The translations under genes and the position numbers were made by a program. From Arcanobacterium urinimassiliense (lineage in GTDB: Bacteria; Actinomycetota; Actinomycetes; Actinomycetales; Actinomycetaceae): a stretch of 64,000 bases of DNA. The notes under the pieces are model-generated. The model searched no databases. It was not told where the DNA came from and saw only the letters and a program-made list of their open reading frames with translations. Numbering within the stretch: position 1 is the stretch's first letter; each line of letters begins with the position of its first letter. Positions 53,343-62,561 of the stretch are shown here, piece after piece. The stretch is from the NCBI RefSeq assembly GCF_900119495.1, contig NZ_LT632435.1:384722-448721 (forward strand), written 5' to 3'.

Positions 53343-54197
53343 ATGTCTACATACGGATACGGCCGTCACGAACATGGCCAAAATTTTCTCACAGACCACA
53401 AGATCATCAACTCCATCGTCGATCTTGTAAAACAAACCTCCGGCCCCATCATTGAGATCGGGCCAGGAAGCGGTGCCCTCACTCACCCGATATCCCACTT
53501 GGGGAGGGCAATAACGGCAGTTGAGGTAGACGCAAAACTAGCTGCCAAACTCACAAAAAAGACCGCCTCGGCGTCGGTCGAAGTGGTCCATGATGATTTC
53601 CTCAACTTCCCGTTACCCGCCACTCCCTGCGTCATTGTGGGAAACATTCCCTTTCACCTCACCACTGCCATTCTTCGAAAGTTGTTGCATGCGCCGGCAT
53701 GGACTGCCGCTGTACTCCTCATGCAGTGGGAAGTCGCTCGCCGCCGGGCCGGGGTAGGTGCAAGCACGATGATGACAGCTCAGTGGTCCCCATGGTTCAC
53801 GTTTCACCTTGGTTCCCGAGTACCAAGGTCTGCTTTCCGGCCACAGCCAAACGTTGACGGGGGGATCTTAGTGATCCGCCGGGTGGGTGACCCGAAGATC
53901 CCGATAGAGCAACGCAAAGCCTTTCAGGCGATGGTGCACACCGTTTTCACCGCCCGGGGACGCGGGATAGGGGAAATTCTCCGAAGGGCAGGGTTGTTTT
54001 CATCACGTTCAGAGACACAATCATGGTTGCGCTCGCGAGGAATCGACCCCGCAACCCTACCTCCCAGATTGCACACCAGCGACTGGATCGATCTCTTCCA
54101 GGTGACTGGTTCCTCTTCACCGCGCCATCGGCCCATTTCACAATCGGGAAGTAGTCAACGCCCTCCTCAACGGAAAAATCGAGGCCGGCGGCGGTAA
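53343..54197 (+). CDS. erm(X): 23S rRNA adenine N6-methyltransferase Erm(X)
   Basis: 284 residues, the length typical of Erm(X). Dimethylates A2058 of 23S rRNA, giving resistance to macrolides, lincosamides and streptogramin B. SAM site EIGPGSGAL and the catalytic NIPFH motif are intact, as is the basic C-terminal tail (QRPPQRKNRGRRR). Start ATG 53343 follows GGAG by 8 bp. Erm(X) is the class common in Corynebacterium, Bifidobacterium, Cutibacterium and other skin or urogenital actinobacteria. Expression is likely inducible through the leader just upstream. Confidence 0.95.
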   Translation: MSTYGYGRHEHGQNFLTDHKIINSIVDLVKQTSGPIIEIGPGSGALTHPISHLGRAITAVEVDAKLAAKLTKKTASASVEVVHDDFLNFPLPATPCVIVGNIPFHLTTAILRKLLHAPAWTAAVLLMQWEVARRRAGVGASTMMTAQWSPWFTFHLGSRVPRSAFRPQPNVDGGILVIRRVGDPKIPIEQRKAFQAMVHTVFTARGRGIGEILRRAGLFSSRSETQSWLRSRGIDPATLPPRLHTSDWIDLFQVTGSSSPRHRPISQSGSSQRPPQRKNRGRRR

Positions 54198-54267
54198 TCC
54201 CCCCACCACCAAAACCGAAATCCACCAGTAGTAGTGAACGACCCATGTTCGTCTACCGTGAGCCGCG

Positions 54268-54745
54268 TTATGGCAGTGACGTGTTCTCGTCGGGCACAGT
54301 CATAGTTCCCGGCGTTGCCAGCGACAGGGTTCTACACCCAGCAGCGGGACCGATCAAAATCACCCGCACGGGGAACGACCCTGCTGGTGGTTTCGATTTT
54401 GATGAAAGCGAGGAGACATAGCCCCTCGCCAACTCCCCGTAGCTGGCGAACATTAGCTCCTGGCGCTGGCGCTCGTTGGTGAGTTTGCGTGCCACATCGA
54501 AAGCCTTATCGACTTCCCGGTCCAAGTTGTTGTGGGCCTTGAGCAGAATTGGGTCCATCGATAACGGGTTGTAGTGCTCCGCGAGTGACCGCTGGGGGTG
54601 CCGCTCGCGTGCCCGCAGCACCAACTGTCCAGCGTCGATGATTCGCTGCTGCGCCTTCTCATCTAGTTCACACAGAGCTGGTCCGCAGTTGTAGCTCCCG
54701 ATGTACTCCGAAAAACGGAAAAAATAAATAGTGGGGATACATCAA
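54268..54745 (-). pseudogene. C-terminal remnant of an MmeI-like DNA methyltransferase
   Basis: The minus-strand frame reads 'YNCGPALCELDEKAQQRI', then 'ILxAR'-like 'LVLRARERHPQRSLAEHYNP' and 'LSMDPILLKAHNNLDREVDKAF'. It ends with 'QELMFASYGELA'. This matches the C-terminal segment of MmeI/type IIL-like methyltransferases (SLAxLYDPLTMPxxLxKAHxxLDxxVD). Everything upstream, including the catalytic domain, is absent, and the last about 55 residues after GELA look unrelated. A broken second restriction-modification gene beside erm(X). Confidence 0.65.
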
Positions 54746-54962
54746 CCTTCCACTTTCCATTCTTCCGGCTCAGAGTATTGAGGGGTCTGGGACCGGGTCC
54801 GTAAACCCTTTATGTTTTTCGCGCACAGCGGTTTTTAGCGACGCACCCTATAGGTTTTCCGCAGAACCTATATGTGTTTCTGTGCACCCCCATATGTTGT
54901 CTGTTTCTAGCGGTATTTCGTTGTACTTTGCGCATCGAATAGTTATTTATCGACGACACTCC
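54746..54962. other. Right end of the element, noncoding
   Basis: About 215 bp of AT-richer sequence with related words CCTATAGGTTTTCC, CCTATATGTGTTTC and CCATATGTTGTC in a row at 54847-54902. It presumably contains the attP arm next to the crossover. No gene seen. Confidence 0.45.
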
Positions 54963-54986
54963 GTCGAATTCCGCTTTAACGTCTAG
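54945..54986 (+). pseudogene. attR with stranded native 3' end of ychF
   Basis: GTC GAA TTC CGC TTT AAC GTC TAG at 54963-54986 encodes VEFRFNV then stop, the exact end expected for YchF, in the same orientation as ychF, 14 bp before the convergent trpB stop. It has no start and no upstream coding sequence. It marks where chromosome resumes and shows that ychF and trpB were neighbours before insertion. Confidence 0.85.
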
Positions 54987-55000
54987 AGCGGCGTATTGCT

Positions 55001-56335
55001 TTAAGCGCGAGCAGCTTTCTCTATTAAAGTAGCTGGTACATCGCTTGCAAGCACTGGGTCTGCGCACGGATCGGTAAAGAGTTTATCGCCGAGAATTCGC
55101 TGCACGTAATCTAGATCCTTATCGCCACGCCCAGAGAGGTTTACCAAGATGTTCAGTTCCTCGCCTTTTGCCCCCGCTTCTTCTGCCACTTGCAGAGCAT
55201 AAGCTAGGGCGTGAGAACTCTCCAAAGCCGGTAAAATCCCTTCTTTGCGGGTCAGAATCCGGAAAGCCTGCAAGGCTTCACTATCGCTAATTCCCACATA
55301 TTTTGCGCGGCCGCTATCCATTAAATAAGCGTGCTCGGGGCCCACTCCCGGATAGTCTAAACCGGCGGATACGGAATAAGATTCTCCCACTTCCTCCGGG
55401 GTATTGCCGCGCAGCACGTAGGAGCGCGATCCGTGCAAATATCCCACTTTTCCGCAGTTCAGTGGCGCACCATTTTTCGGAGTATCCAATCCGGCTCCGG
55501 CCGGCTCTACCCCTACGAGCTGCACTTTCTCATTCCCGGGTTTGTCGGTGAGATAGTCGGCAAAAGCGCCGATCGCATTCGAGCCGCCTCCTACACAAGC
55601 CACCACCATATCGGGTAATCTTCCGGTATGTGATTGCATCTGCTGGCGCGATTCACGCGAAATCACGGCTTGGAATTCTTTTACTAAAGTGGGGAACGGG
55701 TGCGGGCCACAGGCAGAACCCAGCACATAGTGGGTGCTAGCCAGATTTTCACACCAATCTTTAAGAGCCACGTTGATTGCATCCGCCATTGAGCCACCGT
55801 GTGCACTCTTCACCGGCACTACTTCGGCACCCATCATTTTCATGCGCAGCACATTCGGTTGCTGCCGGGCGATATCGGTATCTCCCATATAAATAGTGCA
55901 TTTCATATTGAAAAGAGCAGCGACCATAGCGGTGGCGGTGCCATGCTGCCCAGCGCCGGTTTCGGCAATCAATCGCGTCTTCCCGAGGCGGCGAGCAATA
56001 AGCGCCTGCGCAAGTACCTGATTTCCTTTATGGGCTCCGCCGTGGCACAGATCTTCCCGTTTGAGGAAAATGCGTACTTTTTGGCGAGCGGCACTGCTGA
56101 GAGGTAAATTGCGGCATTCCGTGATAGGGGTGGGGCGGCCTAAATAATTTTCTTGGAGCCGGCGTAGCTCCGCCAAAAAATCTGGGCTTTCCAATGCATC
56201 TACGTAAGCGCGCTCTAATTCGTCTAGCGCGGGTAATAAAATTTCGGGCACATACTGCCCGCCATATTCTCCAAAGTAAGCCGGTAAAAGAGTTTTTCTG
56301 TGCTGGGTGGAGTTTTCTTTAGCGGAGGTTTCCAT
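55001..56335 (-). CDS. trpB: Tryptophan synthase beta chain
   Basis: 444 residues. Joins indole (or indole from the alpha subunit) with serine to make tryptophan, using PLP on Lys103 (GGAHKGNQ). The PLP-phosphate loop GGGSNAIG and 'AETGAGQHGTATA' are intact, and the N-terminus 'LPAYFGEYGGQYVPEILLPAL' is of the TrpB1 type that normally pairs with TrpA. No trpA or other trp gene is next to it, so it may work on salvaged indole or with TrpA made elsewhere. Expression is governed by the attenuator just upstream. Confidence 0.95.
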   Translation of the reverse strand: METSAKENSTQHRKTLLPAYFGEYGGQYVPEILLPALDELERAYVDALESPDFLAELRRLQENYLGRPTPITECRNLPLSSAARQKVRIFLKREDLCHGGAHKGNQVLAQALIARRLGKTRLIAETGAGQHGTATAMVAALFNMKCTIYMGDTDIARQQPNVLRMKMMGAEVVPVKSAHGGSMADAINVALKDWCENLASTHYVLGSACGPHPFPTLVKEFQAVISRESRQQMQSHTGRLPDMVVACVGGGSNAIGAFADYLTDKPGNEKVQLVGVEPAGAGLDTPKNGAPLNCGKVGYLHGSRSYVLRGNTPEEVGESYSVSAGLDYPGVGPEHAYLMDSGRAKYVGISDSEALQAFRILTRKEGILPALESSHALAYALQVAEEAGAKGEELNILVNLSGRGDKDLDYVQRILGDKLFTDPCADPVLASDVPATLIEKAARA

Positions 56336-56407
56336 GACTGCCTTTCTTGCTTGGTAGAGAGCTGCGCCGCGTTCTGAGCTGGCCGCCGAGGCAGGATTTT
56401 CGGATAT

Positions 56408-56472
56408 AAAAAAGACCCGCCAGGAGCTTTCAGCTTCGGCGAGCCAGATATGCGCTCTTAAAGCGACCCGCC
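56408..56472 (-). promoter_or_regulatory. trp attenuator (terminator and competing segments)
   Basis: On the minus strand, four segments alternate: GGCTCGC within the leader peptide (1), GGCGGGTC at 56465-56472 (2), GGCTCGCC at 56438-56445 (3), and a second GGCGGGTC at 56414-56421 (4) followed by TTTTTT. Segments 2 and 4 are identical, as are 1 and 3 in their core. So 1:2 plus 3:4 (terminator) competes with 2:3 (antiterminator), the standard trp layout. About 70 bp before trpB. Confidence 0.85.
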
Positions 56473-56473
56473 G

Positions 56474-56518
56474 TTAAGCGAGCCACCACCAATTCATGCG
56501 CATTTTCAACATACTCAT
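56474..56518 (-). CDS. trpL: trp leader peptide
   Basis: MSMLKMRMNWWWLA then TAA, with three Trp codons in a row. Several in-frame ATGs exist (56518, 56512, 56503, 56497); the shortest form is MNWWWLA. The Trp codons lie just before segment 1/2 of the attenuator, so ribosome stalling in tryptophan shortage would favour the antiterminator. Confidence 0.85.
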   Translation of the reverse strand: MSMLKMRMNWWWLA

Positions 56519-56583
56519 ACCGTAGTTGCTATCCGCCGCAATATGCAAATCGGAAATTTTATGTGATACAAGTAACTGGAGCC

Positions 56584-57630
56584 CTAGAGTCCGGCCGCAT
56601 CTAATACTTTTACGGCTTCCGTGCGCCCTAGCTCAATCAGCTCTGCTGCTCGATGATAATCGAGATCGCCCACTAAATCACGGGGAAATACCACGGTCGC
56701 CGTCACCGGATTAGCCGCTGCCCGATAACGTCCAATGATTTCTTGCATAGATTTCAATGCCATATCTGCCACTTGCATCATGCCGAGACTGTCGGGCAAG
56801 CGCATCTTCTCCGCAGCGTCTTTACTATCTTGAATTTCGGAAATAGAAGGCGCTTTTACCTCATCGGGGACGGGAGTAGATTCTTCTGCGGTGCTGCGCC
56901 GAAGCTGCGGGAGCACATCTTCCATAGTGATCGGCTTTTCTTCTTCGCCTTCTGCATCGTTAAAGAACAGGCCGAAAGCAGTCTTTTGCAGGCTCTCGAT
57001 GCTTCCCTGCGCAGCGTCGATAGCTCGCGAAAGCAGCGAATCTTCTTTTTCTAAACTCTTCTTCAGCGCTTCCGCCGGCGGCACTTTCGCTGGGCCAAAT
57101 AAATCTACAGCAATAGTGGCGTCAGAAGTGACCGCTAAAGTGGGCTCTACCGGTACCGGATTCAAAACTCCGCCGTCAGTGAGTAGATAATTTCCTATTC
57201 GCACCGGAGTAAATACAGTCGGGATAGAAATAGAAGAACGAATAGCTAAATAGAGCGGGCCGTCTTGGAACCACACTTCGCGATGCGTGAGCAAATCTAC
57301 GGCTACCGCGGTATAAGGTACCTGTAAATCTTCAATATTTACCGGGCCGGTAATTTCTTCTAGGGCTTCCAATACTTTGGTGCCTTTAATCAATCCTGGA
57401 TTGCCGATGGTGATATCGAGGAGCCCGCGCACATCTGATTTCGTTAAAGACGCAGCCCATTCATGCAGTTCTGGCAGTTTTCCGGCCGCATAAATTCCTC
57501 CTACTAAGGAGCCCATAGATGCGCCAGCTACACTCACAATTTCATGCCCGCGCCGCTCAATTTCCTCGATTACGCCGATATGTGTCCAGCCGCGCGCTCC
57601 TCCGGAGCCTAAAACCAGTGCTACCCGCAT
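56584..57630 (-). CDS. Patatin-like phospholipase
   Basis: 348 residues. Oxyanion hole GSGGARGWTHIG at 8-19, nucleophile Ser38 in GASMG, and catalytic Asp152 in TDGG form the Ser-Asp dyad. The domain ends near residue 200; the rest is charged, partly disordered, then helical. Cytoplasmic or membrane-associated lipid acyl hydrolase; related to the RssA/YchK group rather than secreted toxins, as no signal peptide is present. Confidence 0.88.
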   Translation of the reverse strand: MRVALVLGSGGARGWTHIGVIEEIERRGHEIVSVAGASMGSLVGGIYAAGKLPELHEWAASLTKSDVRGLLDITIGNPGLIKGTKVLEALEEITGPVNIEDLQVPYTAVAVDLLTHREVWFQDGPLYLAIRSSISIPTVFTPVRIGNYLLTDGGVLNPVPVEPTLAVTSDATIAVDLFGPAKVPPAEALKKSLEKEDSLLSRAIDAAQGSIESLQKTAFGLFFNDAEGEEEKPITMEDVLPQLRRSTAEESTPVPDEVKAPSISEIQDSKDAAEKMRLPDSLGMMQVADMALKSMQEIIGRYRAAANPVTATVVFPRDLVGDLDYHRAAELIELGRTEAVKVLDAAGL

Positions 57631-57732
57631 TTTCTCCCCTAACCTAGTGGCTATCTCTTAAATCAGGCTACTCGCTTGGAGAGCTTCCGCCAAGTACTTT
57701 ACTTAATTTAGGTTGCAGCTGGGGTGGGGGAG

Positions 57733-58665
57733 TTATTCTGCCGGAAAATTGGGCTGCTCTTGGGAGTGAGGATGCTCTTGCGGAAATTGTACCGCCAGTG
57801 CTGCTGGTGAATAATCGATATCGGCCGCACCTGCAAAACGATGATAGATATACTGCCAAAGGCGGGTTTCACTCGCCGCCATCTCGGTATTGCGGGTGAG
57901 ATAACGCAAGGTTAAGCAGACGCCGTTCCCATCTACTTGCATCGTCACCTGCGGGAGCAGATTGCTATTGAAGAATTCAGCTTGGCTCTCGAGGCGCTCT
58001 TTCTGAGCGTGATCTTTTGCCACTAGTAAATCGAGTTCTCTTTTTCCGGCAGCCTGCAAGATAGCGAAAGCTTTTTCCAAATTAGATTGGTGAGTGATAG
58101 GAACTTCTAAATCTCTCCACACATACGGAAAAGCATTGCTTTCATTGGCGTAGCTTCCATTAAAAATACTGCGATTGGGGATGTGAATCAGCCGACCGGT
58201 CGGCGTGGCAGTATGTAGCCAGCCACGCACTTCGATAAGGGTTATTTTAAAGAGGCCTATTTCTTCGACGTCGCCATATACACCGGCAATTTCAATGCGG
58301 TCGCCGGCGGTAAAAGGTTTCACGATGCGGATATAGAAAAAAGAAAACACATTTACAATCAGTTCTCGCATGGAAAAAAGCAGAATTACCGCTAAGATGA
58401 CGGCAATTATGAAAAGTGAATTCAGGGCGTTAAACCATAATAAAATGATGCCTACAGCTGCGCCGATAGTAATAACAAGCACGGCAATCCGGCTCACGCG
58501 TCGGCGTATTTTTTCATTTGTGAATACTAAACCAGCGGCTCTATAGGCAAAGTGCCTGATAAGAAACACTACCCCCAGCAGCAGCGCGGTGTAGAGAATT
58601 TTTCCAGCCGGATTTCCGGAAGTGTCTATTGCTTCTCCAAGATATTTAATAAAATCTTCCCACAC
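57733..58665 (-). CDS. Small-conductance mechanosensitive channel (MscS family)
   Basis: 310 residues. Three or four membrane helices (about 22-42, 56-77, 83-103), the last leading into 'MRELIVNVFSFFYIRIVKPFTAGDRIEIAGVYGDVEEIGLF', the pore-exit and beta domain signature of MscS. 'TPTGRLIHIPNRSIFNGSYANES' also matches. The C-terminus is a mixed alpha/beta cytoplasmic domain. Protects against osmotic downshock; a sensor role is possible. Confidence 0.88.
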   Translation of the reverse strand: MWEDFIKYLGEAIDTSGNPAGKILYTALLLGVVFLIRHFAYRAAGLVFTNEKIRRRVSRIAVLVITIGAAVGIILLWFNALNSLFIIAVILAVILLFSMRELIVNVFSFFYIRIVKPFTAGDRIEIAGVYGDVEEIGLFKITLIEVRGWLHTATPTGRLIHIPNRSIFNGSYANESNAFPYVWRDLEVPITHQSNLEKAFAILQAAGKRELDLLVAKDHAQKERLESQAEFFNSNLLPQVTMQVDGNGVCLTLRYLTRNTEMAASETRLWQYIYHRFAGAADIDYSPAALAVQFPQEHPHSQEQPNFPAE

Positions 58666-58849
58666 CCTCTCAGTCTAACAAAATAACTCTTCGCCGGTAG
58701 TTGCTACCTAATTGAGCGGCTGGTGGGTAGGGATTACAGGAGATAATCGGGAGGGGAGCTGCTTAATTTGCTATTTATAGAGGTGCACGCGGGTTATAGA
58801 GGTGCACGCGCAGGCGCGCGCGGGCGTGCTAAAAGCCTAGACTAGGCAT

Positions 58850-59413
58850 ATGGGAATTCTTATTAGACCTGGAGATATCACGCAGATCTCGGCAGATGCA
58901 ATCGTAAATGCCGCCAACTCTTCTCTCTTAGGCGGTGGTGGGGTAGACGGAGCAATTCATCGAGCCGGTGGGAAAGCAATTCTCCAAGCTTGCCGTCACT
59001 TGCGTGAAACTTCTCTTCCAGCTGGTTTACCGCGCGGCCAAGCAGTAGCTACTACTGCCGGCGCCTTGCCTGCCAAGTGGGTAATACATACCGTAGGGCC
59101 AGTATATTCGCAGAAAGAAGACCGCAGTTCAATACTGGCTGCCGCTTATCGAAATTCTTTGCTTGTAGCAGCAGAATTAGGTGCACGCCAAGTGGCTTTT
59201 CCTGCTATTTCGGCAGGGGTATACGGCTGGCCTTTAGCGGATTCAGCTCGAATTGGTTTGCAGAGCGCCGCCCAATTCTTAGCTGCTGCCTCTTCCGAAA
59301 GCGCGAAACAAATGACGATAATTTTCGTGCCTTTCGGAACTTCCGCTGCGGCGGTATTTCAGGAGGTTGCCGCTCAGCTCGGATTGGCAACGAAGACTAG
59401 AGGTGAGTACTAG
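58850..59413 (+). CDS. Macro-domain ADP-ribose hydrolase
   Basis: 187 residues. 'GDITQISADAIVNAANSSLLGGGGVDGAIHRAGG' is the diagnostic MacroD-type motif, with the Asn and Asp/Gly-loop residues that bind ADP-ribose; 'FPAISAGVYGWPL' closes the site. Likely removes O-acetyl-ADP-ribose or mono-ADP-ribose from proteins. Start ATG 58850. The end overlaps the icd stop by 4 bp in convergent orientation. Confidence 0.93.
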   Translation: MGILIRPGDITQISADAIVNAANSSLLGGGGVDGAIHRAGGKAILQACRHLRETSLPAGLPRGQAVATTAGALPAKWVIHTVGPVYSQKEDRSSILAAAYRNSLLVAAELGARQVAFPAISAGVYGWPLADSARIGLQSAAQFLAAASSESAKQMTIIFVPFGTSAAAVFQEVAAQLGLATKTRGEY

Positions 59414-61620
59414 AGATAACTATCTAGGATTTTATTCAGAGTAGTGGAGGGGCGCATCACCGTCTGTACTTTTTCCGGATCGGGGAAATAATAGCCACCA
59501 ATATCAGCTGGCTTTCCTTGTACCGCCAGCATCTCGTCGGAAATTTGCGCCGCATTTTCTGCCAAGGCGCGCGCGAGTGGCGTGAAAATCTGGGCTAATT
59601 CCGTATCGTCTTTTTGGGCAGCTAAAGCTGCGGCCCAATAGATAGCAAGCCAAGCGTGAGAACCACGATTATCGATATCTCCGAGCCGGCGTGCCGGAGA
59701 TTTTCCGGTATTGAGCAACTCCGCTATCGCAGTATCCAGTGCTGCAGCCAGCAGACCCGCCCGCTTATTTCTAGAAAATTCTTCCACTCCGCGCAGCGAT
59801 TCCGCTAAGGCGAGAAATTCCCCCAAGGAATCCCAGCGTAAATAATTTACTTCTAGTAGCTGCTGGACGTGTTTTGGAGCCGATCCGCCCGCTCCCGTTT
59901 CGAAAAGCCCACCCCCGGCCATAAGTGGCACTATGGAGAGCATCTTTGCCGAAGTGCCCAGTTCCATAATCGGGAAAAGATCGGTGAGGTAATCGCGCAG
60001 TACATTACCGGTGACGGAGATGGTATCTTCTCCGCGCCGAATTCGCTCTAAAGTCGCTTTGGTGGCTGCCACCGGATCTAAAATCTGAATATCGAGATTA
60101 GAAAGATTACTTTCTGCTAATATCTTTTCCACTTGTTGGCGAAGCTCTCTATCGTGCGCTCGCTGCGGATCGAGCCAGAAAATTGCCGGCGTCGCCGAGA
60201 GACGCGCCCGCTTCAAAGCCAGCTGTACCCAGTTTTGGATAGGAGCCGCTTTGGTGAGGCAGCTCCGGTAAATATCTCCAGCTGTCACCGGTATTTCTAA
60301 TAACGTGGAATTACCGGCTCGCACTACTACGCGGCCGTTCTCCTTAATTAAGAACGTCTTATCGTGAGAGCCGTATTCTTCTGCCTTCTGCGCCATTAAA
60401 CCAACGTTGGGCACGCTCCCTAATTTTGCCGGATCAAAAGCTCCCTGCGCTTTACAATCGTCAATTACCGTTTGGTACACCCCCGCGTAGGAAGAATCGG
60501 GAATTACGGCGAGGGTATCGGCGCTTTCTCCGCGTGAATTCCACATTTGCCCAGAATTACGGATCATCGCGGGCATCGAAGCGTCAATAATTACATCTGA
60601 GGGTACGTGCAGATTGGTAATTCCGGCCGTAGAATCTACCATTGCTAATTCCGGCCCAGCTGCTACTTCGGCAGCAAAAGATTGCTTAATCTCTTCTCCA
60701 TTCGCCAGCTCCGCTAGCCCGGCAAAAATAGCTCCTAAGCCTTTTTCGGCGTCTAATCCGGCATTCGCGAGTGCCTGCCCGTAGGCGGCAAAGGTGCGGG
60801 GGAAGAAAGCCTTTACGGCATGGCCAAAGATGAGTGGATCCGATACCTTCATCATGGTGGCTTTTAGATGCAGTGAGAAAAGTAAATTTTCCTCTTTTGC
60901 AGCTGCTATCTGTGCGCGGAGAAAATCGTCAAGCGCGGCAGCTTGCATAGCCGAAGCGTCAAAAATATCTCCTACGCCGGTTTCTATGCCGCCGCGTAGT
61001 AGCTCTTCTTTCCCGTCTGCAGCGATAAATACAATATCCAGAGAGTGCGGAGAAGTGAGTGTCACCGATTTTTCATTTGCTCGAAAATCGCCGCTGGTCA
61101 TAGTAGCTACGCGGGTGCGCGAAGAATTTTTCCATTCTCCCATTCGGTGGGGATGTTGCCGAGCAAAATTCTTCACCGCCTGCGGAGCGCGCCGATCGGA
61201 ATTACCTTCGCGCAGCACTGGATTTACAGCGGAACCTTTTACTGCATCGTAGCGCCGGCGAATTTCCTTTTCTGCACTATTTTGTGGATTCTCCGGGTAG
61301 TCCGGCAATTCGTAACCGCAGTTTTGCAATTCTTTCACCGCCGCTAGGAGTTGCGGAAGTGAAGCAGAGATATTGGGAAGTTTAATGATATTGGCCTGCG
61401 GAGAACTCGTTAGCTTCTGCAGAGCTGTTAGGGCATCTGGGCGCTGGGTTGCAGGCGGCAAGTAATCGCTAAAAGCAGCTAAAATCCGCCCTGCCAAAGA
61501 AATATCGCGCGGGCGAATTTCGATATCCGCCGTTTTTAAGAAAGATTTAATTATTGGCAGTAAGGAGGCGGTGGCCAGCATAGGAGCTTCATCCGTCAAA
61601 GTGTAATCTATGTAATCCAT
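59410..61620 (-). CDS. icd: NADP-dependent isocitrate dehydrogenase, monomeric type
   Basis: 736 residues from the ATG at 61620 ([23 protein letters not shown]); a 34-residue upstream extension is basic and unlike the family. Oxidises isocitrate to 2-oxoglutarate with NADP. '[11 protein letters not shown]...[17 protein letters not shown]', '[19 protein letters not shown]' and '[19 protein letters not shown]' are hallmarks of the large monomeric IDH used by Corynebacterium and Azotobacter. Convergent with the macro-domain gene. Confidence 0.95.
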   Translation of the reverse strand: MDYIDYTLTDEAPMLATASLLPIIKSFLKTADIEIRPRDISLAGRILAAFSDYLPPATQRPDALTALQKLTSSPQANIIKLPNISASLPQLLAAVKELQNCGYELPDYPENPQNSAEKEIRRRYDAVKGSAVNPVLREGNSDRRAPQAVKNFARQHPHRMGEWKNSSRTRVATMTSGDFRANEKSVTLTSPHSLDIVFIAADGKEELLRGGIETGVGDIFDASAMQAAALDDFLRAQIAAAKEENLLFSLHLKATMMKVSDPLIFGHAVKAFFPRTFAAYGQALANAGLDAEKGLGAIFAGLAELANGEEIKQSFAAEVAAGPELAMVDSTAGITNLHVPSDVIIDASMPAMIRNSGQMWNSRGESADTLAVIPDSSYAGVYQTVIDDCKAQGAFDPAKLGSVPNVGLMAQKAEEYGSHDKTFLIKENGRVVVRAGNSTLLEIPVTAGDIYRSCLTKAAPIQNWVQLALKRARLSATPAIFWLDPQRAHDRELRQQVEKILAESNLSNLDIQILDPVAATKATLERIRRGEDTISVTGNVLRDYLTDLFPIMELGTSAKMLSIVPLMAGGGLFETGAGGSAPKHVQQLLEVNYLRWDSLGEFLALAESLRGVEEFSRNKRAGLLAAALDTAIAELLNTGKSPARRLGDIDNRGSHAWLAIYWAAALAAQKDDTELAQIFTPLARALAENAAQISDEMLAVQGKPADIGGYYFPDPEKVQTVMRPSTTLNKILDSYL

Positions 61621-61929
61621 ACCTAATCTTTCTTTATCTTTCTTTGCACTTCGCATACGGGGTGCGGCATTTCCTAAATCGACTTCACTCTTAAGTCTAA
61701 GAGTTTTTCGGCGCGGTGGCATTTTCCGGCGAAAGGAAAATGACGAAAAATAACGGCGCTTTTTTTGCTTACAAAAATAAAGAAATGTAAAAATAAATTT
61801 TTAGAATGTGAGGCATTTCAAAAGGCTTTTGTGAAGTGTATCTAGTAACGCCCGAGAAACTAAAACTCACTTGTATTCGTTCCTTAATACGTGCTTAGAA
61901 TGCGGTGAAGGCAGCATTGAGGAGAATGC

Positions 61930-62400
61930 ATGGAATTGTGGAAACCCGGAGAAGGAATCGTAGAATTTCCTTCCGGCAGAAGAGTAAGAGGCAGGTCTTG
62001 GAAAACGAAAGTAAGCCAAGATGCCTCTCTTTCGGTGGTGCTCACGACTGCTGTTGGCAAAGCTTTTTCTAATCACGGTGTACTGCTCACCGCGCAGGAA
62101 ACGGTCATGATAGATTGGCCGGATTATCGCCTGCCGCGCCGGCCCTCACAAGCTGCTCGGATATTGCGCGATGCGTGGGAGCGCGCCGCCAGCGAAAGAG
62201 TAGAAATTACTTGTGGCGGTGGAGTAGGGCGCACCGGCACGGCGCTCGCGATTCTAGCTCTCTACGAAGGTATGGACGCCGAAGAAGCAGTAGAATTTGT
62301 GCGCCGCAACTACCATCCAGATGCGGTACTTTCCCACGCACAAAGCGGGTTCCTGCGCGGATTCACCTATTATCGGGAAAGTTTAGATTGCGGCTCCTAA
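61930..62400 (+). CDS. Protein tyrosine/dual-specificity phosphatase-like protein
   Basis: 156 residues. P-loop ITCGGGVGRTGTALAILA carries the CX5R signature (Cys and Arg both present; the usual preceding His is Thr). 'VMIDWPDYRLP' upstream could supply the general acid. No signal peptide, so cytoplasmic. A GAGGAG site precedes the ATG. Similar short bacterial PTPs act on proteins or phosphoinositides; substrate unknown. Confidence 0.82.
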   Translation: MELWKPGEGIVEFPSGRRVRGRSWKTKVSQDASLSVVLTTAVGKAFSNHGVLLTAQETVMIDWPDYRLPRRPSQAARILRDAWERAASERVEITCGGGVGRTGTALAILALYEGMDAEEAVEFVRRNYHPDAVLSHAQSGFLRGFTYYRESLDCGS

Positions 62401-62561
62401 GTTATTAGGTTGTTGATTTTTAGCAGTAGTGCTAATTTGTAGTGCGCTATTTTTCTCACTCCACAATCGCGCTTTATTTATCTACACGCTAAACTTAACT
62501 GCGAATACTTTCCGTATTTGATTTTTAGATTTGCTTTCCCATTTCGGCAATTGAGGAGATA
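62401..62561. other. Short AT-rich gap
   Basis: Contains the ribosome site (GAGGAG) and probable promoter of the hydrolase gene. No terminator or gene seen. Confidence 0.4.

Larger units (their letters stand above)
40259..54963. mobile_element. Integrative mobilizable element of about 14.7 kb carrying erm(X)
   Basis: Bounded by the duplicated ychF tail on the left and the stranded native tail on the right. Contents in order: serine integrase, BcgI-like restriction-modification pair, resolvase relic, DUF4192 protein, small acidic protein, SSB, relaxase-like protein, hairpin-rich noncoding region, coiled-coil protein, excisionase-like HTH, repeat-rich region, erm(X), methyltransferase relic. 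GC-rich codon use differs clearly from flanking genes. No recognisable replication initiator or type IV secretion genes are present, so transfer would need a helper. Confidence 0.88.

Noticed and set aside
61621..61722. 34-residue N-terminal extension of isocitrate dehydrogenase
   Set aside because: Basic and unlike the family; the usual start [12 protein letters not shown] segment is at 61620.
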